Positions 49,114 to 59,700 of a DNA stretch of 64,000 bases are shown here, piece by piece. The number at the start of each line of letters is the position of its first letter. The first letter of the stretch is position 1. Below the pieces are notes generated by a model. The model had not been told where the DNA came from and ran no database searches. It saw only the letters and a list, made by a program, of their open reading frames with translations. The stretch comes from Polytrichum commune. Taxonomy: Eukaryota > Streptophyta > Polytrichopsida > Polytrichales > Polytrichaceae. The stretch covers positions 16,306,001 through 16,370,000 of the forward strand of contig OX485806.1 of assembly GCA_950295325.1 (NCBI GenBank), written 5' to 3'. A program made the position numbers and the translations under genes.

Positions 49114-50997
49114 TCTCCAATTTTGTTTTTTGAAATTGTATTGTTTTTACCACTGTTGAAAGGGGTTAAGTCATCAAGTCTTGATCAAGGAAGGATAAGG
49201 TACCTTTACTTGCTTGTGTTAGAAGGCTCTTTACTGAAGAGATTTGCGGTGGACTCGTACATACTCAATATGGTAGTAGGTGACCTGGGGAAACTGTACA
49301 CAACAACAATCAGGTGCTGCAATTCTAAAAGAGGGTGTAGATTGTAATTAGTTTTTGAAATTTATTGCTCGAGAGAGATTATACTGCAATGAGCAGATTG
49401 AACTCTGCTGATTCTCTGAACAATTATAGGAATATGGTGGCCCATTTACACTGCTTAAGGTATCTAGGAGCACTTTACACTGGAGCTCAAGGGCCTGTGA
49501 CCATTGGAATCTAGAATCTCTCATTGGTGGGAAATGCTGAGACCATCCCACTTCAGTTTACACATTTGCTTTGAACCAATTCTCAACCTATTCTTGGAGT
49601 CCATTTGGATCAGCGGTATGCAGAATTGGCTTACACATGGCAAAAATAACAATAAAATAAATTGGACATTGTATGTATATATCACGAATTTTAAAGGCAC
49701 TTACTCTTAGGTTCCAAAATCCCATGTTAATCCCCACTTTTCCCAATGCAAATGGCTCCCAAAACCACCATTGTTTTTCACCAAATCAACCCCACTTTCT
49801 CCTAAAATCCCCATCTTTTGTCCACATCACCCTTGCACTAGAACCAACACTTCACCCAGTAAACAAATTGAGAACTTGTGACTTTTGTTTGTAGGTTCTT
49901 AATTAAACATTTAAGTAATGGACCCCTTAGCTACGTTCTAAAGCTTGCTCAAATCCAATCCCACTTTCATCCAAAATCATTCACACATTTTGAATAACAT
50001 CCACATGCCACACACATTGGAAATGCCTCACCAATAGAAAACTCTAATTATTCATCAAAGAACATAGTTCCCACTTAGTTCCTCCCTTGCTCATGCCCCT
50101 TACAACCATGCATGTGCTCCTTTCATCTCCAATATGACAATTTACTCATTGAATGTGCATGTTTTAATTCATTCTACCATTTTCTGCATTTTACTAAAAT
50201 GTGCACATGTATACATAATTTATTTTAACACACACTATTCGTTTGTAGATATAATCAATTTAGCTCATCTTATCCTATACAACACTATTTTTTAGTATGT
50301 TTGTGCTAGATACTATAAAAGAGACTAATTATGCTTGGAATGTTTTCAAAAAGTTTTCTAAGGGGTAGTGATGAAAATTTACTATGAATGTAGAATCTAC
50401 TAGCTTGGAACTGTGCCGTCCCAGCCCGTCACACCCTTACATATAAATTAATATCATGGATAAACCCAACCCCATACACATGTGCACAAATGCAACCATA
50501 TGCCCATGCCCTTGCTTATAACCCCCCCCCCCACCTTGGTCTTGCTTTTTGCACCTGTCAAAATTTTGTGAAAAGCCCGTCACACTTGTCAAATGTACAT
50601 CTTATATACATTTGGGATTTGTGACAAGTGCCAAAAGCTAAGTTGCCCCACCTTTCCACATTTGTTTCCTCTTCCTTTTATCACATGTTGTTTTGGGGAA
50701 GGAGTTTTGGCATGTGGCCCTTTCCGTTTGAAAAGCTAATTGGACATGTATCCATCTTTTATAGACTCTCACCACCACGAGCTTGCTCCATTGTATTGTA
50801 TATATGTTACAAAGTCCACTCATAAAAGAAAAGAAAAGAAAGAAACCTCAGTGTTTGTGCACTAGCATGAACGAGAGCCCATTTACATTATAATGATCAT
50901 AAAGTGTAATCATGGACTTGTGTATGTAGATTAAGGACTACATATAAAAACAAGCAGCTAGTCGCGTGGTCTCTGCCTTAGTATTTGAGCAAAAAAA
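49114..50997. other. Intergenic, no gene seen
   Basis: The reductase 3' flank, then AT-rich sequence with a C-run near 50521-50533. No coding exon recognised. Confidence 0.5.
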
Positions 50998-51318
50998 TTA
51001 ATTAACATGACGATATTGTGGAACATAATTTGGAAGTTTAAATGCAAAATATATTGGTTTATGGTCTGTCCAATATGCTTCAAGAACTCCAGAGATACAT
51101 TGTTGAGTTGGAGCATTTGTCCATACATGATCAATTTGGGAATCATATATGGTTGTACTTTCTTGAAATTGAAGATACATGTTATAAAATTTCATGAAAT
51201 GTTGGAGTTCTTTGACATCAAATGAATTTTGGTTGAGTATGTTGATGTTAAAATCACCTAATATTGTTGTAGGACAAGAGGTTGGTATTGTACTTAAAAA
51301 GTGTCGAAGGTGGTTCAA
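50998..51318 (-). pseudogene. Endonuclease/exonuclease/phosphatase domain, C-terminal fragment
   Basis: About 106 residues carrying the last three conserved blocks of the EEP nuclease fold: ILGDFNINIL (catalytic Asp and Asn), SQIDHVWTN, and EAYWTDHKPIYF (the Asp-His pair). The N-terminal half with the metal-binding Glu is missing; at the corresponding place lies a tandem repeat array. Nucleases of this type occur in LINEs and in Helentron-class rolling-circle transposons. The neighbouring RPA-like pseudogene on the same strand favours the latter. A stop follows the YRHVN end. Confidence 0.7.
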
Positions 51319-51354
51319 TAATGTTTGATGACTATGAATATATAATTAGTAATA

Positions 51355-51660
51355 AGGAAATGTGAAAAAAAATAGTGGCCAGCTAATGAATGTGAAAATG
51401 CAATGAGGAAATAGGAAAAATGAAAATATAGTAAGCAAGAAAAGTGAAAATGCAGTGAGTAAATAAAAAAAGTGAAAATGCAGTGAATAAAAAACGGATG
51501 GATGTGAAAATGCAGTAAATGAGTAGGCACAATGAAAATGCAATGATGAAAAGGACAATGTAAAATGCACTAAATAATTAGGTAATGTGAAAATACATCG
51601 AGAGACAATTGAACATGAAAATGCAATGAATAACTAAAGAATGTCAAAATAAAATATTGA
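51355..51660. repeat. Degenerate ~30-36-base tandem array (GTGAAAATGCAGTGA core)
   Basis: About nine repeats of a (G)TGAAAATGCARTGA core separated by A-rich spacers (GAATAAAAAA, GTAAATAAAAAA and similar). It lies between the RPA-like and nuclease-like pseudogenes. Confidence 0.8.
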
Positions 51661-51891
51661 ATACGATGGTATAAATATGATGGTATAAATACGATAATAT
51701 GTTGTTGTTTTCGGAATCGTAGATGTTGTCGCTTTTGGGCAAAATGCCAAAGTCAATACACATATGTAAAATTTAAAGTTCAAATTAATTTTGAACTTGC
51801 TATATAGTATAACATACTATAACACACAACCAATATAACACACTAGAACACACTATGACATATGTATCAAGGTTGATTTTTGTAAACTGTA

Positions 51892-53251
51892 TCAAATAGA
51901 AGAAGATGCTATGATCACACCAAGATTATCATTGGATTCATTGAATCCAATAAGCTCACCCAAAGGACTCAAATGAAACCCACTTCTTGCAACTAGGGAT
52001 CCTAGTGCTTCAATTGCTGCAATGCGGTCGGTTGCATAAAAATCAAGGAAATCATATTCAGACTTGTGCAACAGGGCCTGAATCCATGCGGCGCTCACAA
52101 ATGCAGCAACAGAGGGTGCATTCTTGACGGCAATAGTTGCATTGATATGAATCACAAAAGAGCACGGAGCATCTAGCTTGCAAAGGTTGCAATGGTAATT
52201 ACCGGATTGTTGACAATAGATATCCCTGAGCTTACAATTACCACACACCCGCTTGTATGGTAATGCGGATGGATTGACCACAGTCATACACCCCGTAATC
52301 TGCAATAATTCAACAAGAAATGCACGTTCATATTTGCACATAATTTATAAAAATGAATGAAAGAAGAACACCAATCAAATAGAATAGTGTCATTACCTTC
52401 CGAGCAACAACTTGGCCCTGATTTTTGATGTGTGTGTTGAAAATAACGGTAAGCTTGGATTTCAATGTGTTAGAGTGAATTGGTGCCAGAATAAATGACC
52501 CAATTGTAAGAAGCCGAACATCTTCTTTGTTGGAACATGCTACGTTTTTTATGATGATATGGGTAGGTTCACCTTTGCTGAATTGTTCCGCAAGTGAATG
52601 AAAATCACTTTGAAAAGCTGGTAAAAAACTCACATACATATACAAGCTAAAATTAGAAAAGATGAAGGTGATTCTCAAAATGACAATAATCAAAATAAGG
52701 TACTGGAAGTACTTACAACTTGAATTTCATCAGCATCATGTCCGTCAGACACTAGGAGCTAAAAATTTTGATCGACTTCTCCTCTCATGCCAATGACAGT
52801 AACAACAAGTGTGAAAGTGACAACCGGTTGGAGCATTCGCCGTGTAAAGGAATGGATCGTATCTGATACGTAGAAAAAAAAGTTTAATTGGAGGATCAAA
52901 TGGCGGAATCTCAGAGACCTTGATGGCAGTAGAGATATCTATTGTCCAATCTGAATCTCCCTTGTCATAATTTGACCGGCTTCTCACACTAAAATACTTC
53001 AACCGCAAAAACTTCCCCCTTTTTAGTTTATCCACGTGCGTTTTCACCAAATTTTCTTTCACAGTTACGGTTATAGTCGTTGTACCAACTGTGTCCGTAA
53101 CATCTGCGTGGAAAAACCAGTGAGTTGGAGATTTCGATGGTGACATGGTGCTCCCATAGCAAGACAATACAAAACACTCAAAAACCACATCCCGAATAGC
53201 ATTACCTATTTCTTCCAACAATACAGTGGGGCGCTCAGCTCGTTTCGTCAT
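51892..53251 (-). pseudogene. RPA1-like single-strand DNA-binding protein, decayed
   Basis: Exon-like blocks are 53251-52717, about 52617-52397 and 52299-51892. The first encodes an OB fold (HWFFHADVTDT, GKFLRLKYFSVRSR, DISTATKVSEI-like text) and then a second OB fold (LQPVVTFTLVVTVIGMRGEV, LLVSDGHDADEIQV) reached only through two lesions: an extra base in the run of eight T's (52874-52881) and an in-frame TAG at 52759-52761. The last block holds the RPA-type zinc ribbon, CGNCKLRDIYC...YHCNLC, and a C-terminal OB-like region. The phase at the first exon junction also fails. RPA-like proteins are encoded by the host and also carried by plant Helitrons. Because of the disruptions and the adjacent nuclease fragment I read this as transposon-derived, though a degenerate host copy is possible. 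An alternative start lies at 53305. Confidence 0.75.
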
Positions 53252-53305
53252 GATACCTCCAAAAGAACGATGACACACAAGGTAACAACAAGCAGAGGAA
53301 AACAA

Positions 53306-54140
53306 AGCCAGAGAGAGCTCTCAGGGAAGAATGAGGAGCTCGAAGAAGAATGAGGAAGAAGATGAAGGACGAGATTTGCATTGAAGCTCTTAGGAGGCGG
53401 CTCTACAGTTCTAGTCAGTTTACTTTTTATTTTTTACTTTTACGCCATAGTTTCAATGTTTAGCACTGTAGAGTTTCACTGTTCAGCAGCGTAACTTCTG
53501 AAAACGCAACGTTTTCGTGGTCTCTCCCCTTTAGGGGCAGAGACAATAAATGCCTCTATGTTTGTAAGAGTCACTTACTTGGCACACTTGTTTCAAATTT
53601 AGGTACTCATGGGCTTGTGGTCGATATCAAAGATTGAAAAAATTAAGCAACAATTACAAGCTTCAAGTAGGGTACTATAATCGCTACAATACAAATTGCA
53701 AGGTCTTTCAATGTTGTTCCATTAACCAATGCAACATGGCTTCATAATTTAGGTGAAAACTTTGTGTTGCACTCCATCTTCATCACTGTCTCTTGCCACC
53801 AAAGTGGGTCCCCAAGGAGATGCACATACTTTTATGTACCATAGCATGTGCATGCGGATTCATGGTGTTTATGTAAACTCATCCATTAGCAAGATGAAAA
53901 TGCACCAAACTATATTACAGTATGCAAATAACCATTCCAAGAACATTTGACTCTGAAAATGGCATCTAAGATCTCATATGAGTCTAGTGGACTCTAATTG
54001 GAATGAAGCGACCCTCAACCTTTTAGGAGACATGTTTTTATTAGAACCCCTTCATCCACGATGGATGAGTTTACATAGACGCCATGAACCCCAAGCCATA
54101 GCATGTACATTCATCTAAGGGGGTTACTTTCTCAAAACCA
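53306..54140. other. Intergenic, no gene seen
   Basis: No coding exon recognised. The text CATCCACGATGGATGAGTTT near 54054 is shared with 31986-32010, just upstream of the LINE tail, suggesting another repeat fragment. Confidence 0.45.
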
Positions 54141-54735
54141 TGTGTTAAGTATAAGGTAGACATGCCTAATTCAAGTACTTATCTTAAGTGGACACCTCTA
54201 TTTGAGTAGTAAGTATGTGGTTTGGTTTGGTCTCCAAGAACGTTTTCAATAACGACGTGTGTTGAAAACAAATTGGATTGTGTGCTCAAAATAGGTTAAC
54301 CATTCTAGGTTCAAGAATCAACAAAATCAAGGGTGGGGGGGGGACCTATATGATCATTCAATGAGCATAAGAATCTTTGCTTCAATAATAAATGAGATAC
54401 TCATATGAGCATGCTTTGAGTAATGTTATGTATGAGTCCAAGATTTGGCATACTTCAAAAACTAAAATAAAACAAGCAATAAATAATGGTCTATGCTCCG
54501 TTTGACTCGCTCATATGAGTCATGATACTCAATAAGATAGATGTGCCTAATTCAATTTCTTTTCTTAATTGGACACCTATATTTGAGTGGTATGTGGTTA
54601 GGTGTGGCTCCAAAAGAAAACACGTGTTGAAAAAAATTTGGATATGTTTTCAACTTATGATAACCATTCAAAGCTCAATAGTGAACATAATTGGGAGAGG
54701 AGGGGGGGACATATATGACCATTTAATGAGCACGA
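54140..54735 (-). repeat. Two direct family-C repeats, reverse orientation
   Basis: Copies at about 54140-54345 and 54535-54735 each contain AAGNTAGANNTGCCTAATTCAA, TTGGACACCT or TGGACACCTC, ATTTGAGTGGTATGTGGTTA-like text, CACGTGTTGAAAA and AACCATTC. They are about 395 bases apart. Confidence 0.7.
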
Positions 54736-54756
54736 GAATCTTCATAACATTGTTTA

Positions 54757-54884
54757 GATCCATAACATTGTTCTTTGAGACTAACAACATTCTACAAAAT
54801 ATTCCCCACATTCAGATTGAGTGTGAAAATATATGGGAATATTCCGAGGAATACTGTCAGTCCCACAAAACACTGTTATGGATA
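54757..54884. mobile_element. Family-F short foldback element, copy 2
   Basis: GATCCATAACATTGTTCTTT, GAGACTAACAACATTC and CAAAATATTCC are mirrored by GGGAATATTCCGAGGAATAC, GTCAGTCCCACAA and GTTATGGATAT. Colinear with 38993-39110. Confidence 0.75.
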
Positions 54885-55292
54885 TGAAAAATGTAACACA
54901 ATCATGTTCACTTTGATAATGAACGAGATATTCATATGAGCTCCAAAAGTTATGAAGTGAGTGGCTATGACTTCGATCTAAATTTGGTGACTATCTCGTA
55001 CTAATTGTGTGTTTTGTATCCTAGGACATGTGGGCTAGTTGGAAGAAGTAACGTTTTAAGACCCATGTACCTTAATATTAGTTACGGTGTCTTGTAAACT
55101 ACATAAGTAGAGAAGTGCCTTAATTATTTGAAGTTCTAGCTTTCTAAAATATTATTTTGGATGACTATGGTAGACGGTCCTAATATTGCGCACTGCTGAC
55201 GTCAACAAGGCATTTCGGGCAAAAAAAATCGAAATTTTTAAATTTTTTTTTAAAATTAGGGCAGGTTACCATACATTGTAGTCCTTTCCCAC

Positions 55293-55368
55293 CACGTGGG
55301 TTTGGACTTCCCAGTCAACGAAGGACCATTGTGGTGACGATGATGTTCCCACGCTCCCCACGTGGGGA
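55293..55368. promoter_or_regulatory. Two G-boxes upstream of the SDR-MDR gene
   Basis: CACGTG occurs at 55293-55298 and again in the centre of the 14-base palindrome TCCCCACGTGGGGA (55355-55368). G-boxes bind bZIP and bHLH factors. The stretch 55400-55520 probably contains the first, untranslated exon, because a good acceptor (GTGTGCAG) at 56760 precedes the start codon by only 38 bases. Confidence 0.5.
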
Positions 55369-56798
55369 ACGTGAACGGTAATAGGGGCAGGAGGGTCAGC
55401 TTGTCACCGCTATGGTGTGTGCTAGTGTATACACATGACTTCTGTTTTCTTGTTCTTTGGCTCTCGAGTTTTGGGCGAAGTTGCGGTGGAAGCACAAGGA
55501 AATTCGGTTTCTTGCATGGTCAGTCTCTCAATTTCAAATCTTTCAGTTGTAATCTTGCCATTTTTGGTGCAGAATCGAGCTGGAAATCTCGAAACTGTGC
55601 ATTGAAGCACCTTACCTCTATGCTTTTGACGAACCGGGAGTGTCTCGGTTTGGTTTTGAGCGGCATTTTATTCTTTTTTTCTTTCTTTCTCTCTGGTTCT
55701 GGAAAGAAACAGGTGAAATCTCTTGAGATTATGTTGATTCGGTGCAAATTGACAGAAATTTTCGGTTCACAGAGCCTGAGTTGCGCGTCTGCTTCTGTGT
55801 GAGGGTAGCTTGTAATTATGGACATGAGGAAGGGTTTGGAGGGGTTTGAGATTTTTTAATCTTTTTGCGGGTCAAACTTGTTTCTATGATTGTTATGCAC
55901 TTCATTTTGACAGGGCTGGAGAATTTTGTGTTGGGGATATGCTGTTTCTGGGTTGGTAGATTAGGTTGAGATTTCAGCTCCAATTTGACTCAGACGAGTC
56001 CAGAAGAAGGAAGAATAAAAACTTTCATAGAATTGAACTTTATACCGTAATCGCTGCTCAAATCTGATGCAATGTTTGAATTCAAAATAGTACTCCAGAG
56101 ATTTAGGACTGTGAATTCTAGTGGATGTTCAGCTGTTTCTTGGTGAGGCAGATTACCTATGGCCTAGAAATTTCAGTAATTAGACCTTGATTAGTTGTAC
56201 TTAAATTCCTTAATAGCGGTGACAGTGGTAAGTTTTGTGGCATTGAAATTATGCTATTTGAAGCCGATTCTATACACTAATGTTGCTTTTTGGCAACTAA
56301 TCAGTCAAAATTAACAAAAAAAGACGCTGTACGTCATTTTTTTCTGCACTTCAATAGTTTTCTCATCTTATTCTACAACTTTTGGTAGCCCAACATTTGT
56401 TTTCCCTGGTCATTAAGATGCCATTTTGGCTGCAATCACTGTCCTCCAACTTCGAGAAAATTGAGACCGATGTTCTTGCAATGTCCTACCACATTTATGC
56501 CCTTTAACCTAACAACTAACAGAATTGGAGCTCTTACATGATTAGAAGGTTTTGATTCATATTTTTGAGTCTTTTTGAATGTTCACAGATGTAGAACTAA
56601 AACAAGTACTGGCACATAGCTGATGTCCTTCCACTACATGAGTACTCAAAAGGCTTTTTCTTGATACGTAACCTTTATGTGGTCTTCAATACCATCACAT
56701 TGTTCATCATTTTCACTTCCTAGTTTAGTTGATTGATGGCCTGTTTGACATTCGTGTGCAGGTGGAAAGCATTGGCGAGAGTATAAGACGCAATAAAA
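55369..56798 (+). other. Probable untranslated leader and leader intron of the SDR-MDR gene
   Basis: No coding exon is recognisable. A leader exon near 55.4-55.5 kb, an intron of about 1.2 kb, and a second leader piece at 56761-56798 would explain the splice acceptor just before the start codon. The 146-codon plus-strand frame at 55362 has no recognisable domain. Confidence 0.45.
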
Positions 56799-59700
56799 AT
56801 GAAGGTTGAAATAGGGCAAGCTGCTGTGATCACAGGAGCTGCCAGTGGGATAGGTTGCTCTTCACAAAATACCTTGTTTGTTTTTGACAGTTTTTTGTTC
56901 TAAGAAACTTTTTACCATCAACTTTGAATATTAGTTGGAGTACTTTGCAGATGTTGCAATAGACATTTGGGTATTTGCACAATGTGATTGATGAATAAAC
57001 TTCCTTCATACCTCTTACAAAAGGGCATCATTTTCTGCCACTTAGTTAAACTAAGTGGTCAATTGTGATCAAGGTCCTTCGTAATGGTTTTGGAATGAAA
57101 ATCTGACCTTGTTTTTGTTTTTTTATTAAATTATTTTAATGTTTCTGTTTTCCTCCTGTCCAGGAAGGGCACTTGCTGTGGCCCTTGCAAAGAGGGGGGT
57201 TCGAATTTCTGTTCTTGATCTGTCACCCAAATTAGCAGAAGAAACTGTGCGTCTTGTAAAAGAAGAGCATGAAAAGATTTCTTACAAGCCTAGTACACCT
57301 TCGGCCATATTCATCAAATGTGATGTGACCAAGACAGGTAATTTTACGTGGCAATTTTATTTTATCTCCATTCTTTTCTGTTATCCGCTTTAAATTGCGA
57401 GCAGTCCTTGATTTTCTTCAAGAAGCCGCAAAATAGTTGCTGATTACCGGACCTCAAATCATAAACTCACTATTGAAACTGGCTAGTGGCCAACTATTCC
57501 AATCCTGAAAGAGAACAAATCGTGTCACCTTTTGCTCTTACAAGGTAGTTGAGAATGAGGGCACGCTTTGTGTTGGAATTCTCGTTTTACAACTCCATTA
57601 GAGAGAGGTTCATTCTCCTGTTTCAGACTGTAGTGCTAGGTTGTCTCAAAACTTTCTACCAGCTTGATCATCAGGTTGATTTTATATAGCCATTAATCTC
57701 ACAAACGCCACTGCACTCCATTAATCTAGAGGAATTTAGCCATTTTGACTCCACCTTGATGTACTTCTAGTTCCATAATTTAGTCTTTTGGCTTCCTGTA
57801 CTTAAAAAATCAATCCCATTTCATTCTAGTATTAAATATGGCTGAGTCTAATATTATACCATCCTCATATTTAGGTGACTTGGTTGCTGCATTCGACCAT
57901 CACCGAAGCATTTTTGGACAGGTGGATATATGTATCAACAATGCTGGTGTAGCAGAAAAACCATCTGATGTTTTTTATGAAGACAAAAGTGTGGACGGCA
58001 AAGGGTCGTGGCGCAGGGTCATGGACATCAATCTCACTGCTGTTATTGATGGCACGCGCCTTGCAGTAAGGAGACCCCTCTTTGTTTTAATTTTTTTCTG
58101 AAATTGGGTTATGGGTACCTTGGGTCTGAATGGGACTTTTTGTCAGGAGTTGGTCCCCTATACTTTTTCATTGGTTGTTATGCATCCAATATCAATAAAT
58201 ATCTTTCTAGTTGTGGTGCATTCTCAGAGGAGTGTTAAATATTGGATATAGAGCAACCTGTTTTGATTCATTGAGGGCCAAGATTATCTTAGTACTTCTT
58301 GAGTTTAATCCTCAGTGAACCGATATAGGATGTTCTCTGTTCACACCTTCAAACTACCTCCAAATATTCACTTCAAACTTACCAAACATGGAAAAGGTTT
58401 TGTAATCAAAACAACGAACTCCTGATCACATTCATGTTGAGTTAGAGGATAACTCTAATACATCATACAAAATACATGTTGAGTTAGAGAATCGAAGTGG
58501 GAATTGAAGAAATCTGATGGAAGGTTGAAGAGGATGTATGTTGACATTGACAGCAATCACAATTGGTCAAGGGTAGGCGACTTACAAAGTTCGTTAGAAG
58601 AGAATTTTTATTTGAGTGTCCTCATTTGTATTTGTTGGTTTTGCCAGGTTCAAGCGATGAAAGGCAGAGGAGGCCTTATTCTGAATATTGGATCTGCAGC
58701 TGGCTTGTATCCCATGCAGTTTGGTCCCATTTATAGTGCTAGTAAAGGTCTGTCAACACTTTCCATTTTCCAAATCATGTAATTCAAACTACTTCTAGGC
58801 CTAATTTCTCAATCAAATCGGAAAAAGAGAATGACAACAACAATTCGTCCTCTGTCTGAATTCTTGCATTCACAAGACATTGTTTTACGATTTCGTTATT
58901 ATCACTTGCAAACTACTATCATGTGGAATGAGGAAAGACCAATGACAATTCTTTTTGGTTGATGCAGGTGGTGTAGTCATGTTCACAAGGTCTCTACTTT
59001 CTCTGAAAAAAATGGGAATTCGTGCAAATGTGCTCTGCCCTGAGGTCCAGAAACACTTAAACTTCATCACTTGTCTTGCATCCCTTATCTTTCAGTTTTT
59101 TCTCTTTGTTTTCATATTGCCACTAAGGTAGACACGTCTTAAATGGTTACTTTTTCATGTCCGCTATGAAAAACAACTCTTATGCGCAAACTCTAAATTT
59201 TGGCTGATCCACAAATGTGGATAAAGAAGCCATGTTCAATCGCAGAGAAATTTGGAGCCATGCACCACTCAAATATAGGTGTTTATTCAAGATAAGTTAC
59301 CGAATTAGGTCCACTTACCGTATGTAGTGGACTTTACAGGTGTTAGGTTTTGTCGGTCAAAAGGAGGCTCTAAAATGTCACTTTGCTTCTGAAGGATTTT
59401 GTTCACTTTGTGGCATTGCAGTTTGTGGAGACTCCGCTTCTGAGCAACCTTCCACCACGGGAGACGGAATTTATTTACAAGATAAATGGAATAATGAGCA
59501 TGGATAGAGTAATTGAGGGTAAACATCCTGATCCAGAAAATACAGAGTACGAGTGTTGAATTGTGTGCAGAGAGATATGATAGTGTAGTGAAGTAAAATG
59601 TCACCTAAATATAAGTTGATTACAAAGCTTATCGTTTTAAACAGCTCAAAATACTGCCTTCAAAAGGTTGTGCTTATGTGAAGTTTGAAATTTCCAATCT

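Larger units (their letters stand above)
50998..53305 (-). mobile_element. Probable Helitron/Helentron-like relic
   Basis: Same-strand order RPA-like protein, tandem array, EEP-type nuclease. Helentron-class rolling-circle elements are known to carry RPA-like and EEP nuclease genes, and their non-autonomous derivatives often contain internal tandem arrays. No Rep/helicase core and no certain TC...CTRR ends were found, so class and borders are tentative. Confidence 0.45.

Noticed and set aside
55362-55802. 146-residue plus-strand frame upstream of the SDR-MDR gene
   Set aside because: No domain; better explained as leader exon and intron of the downstream gene.
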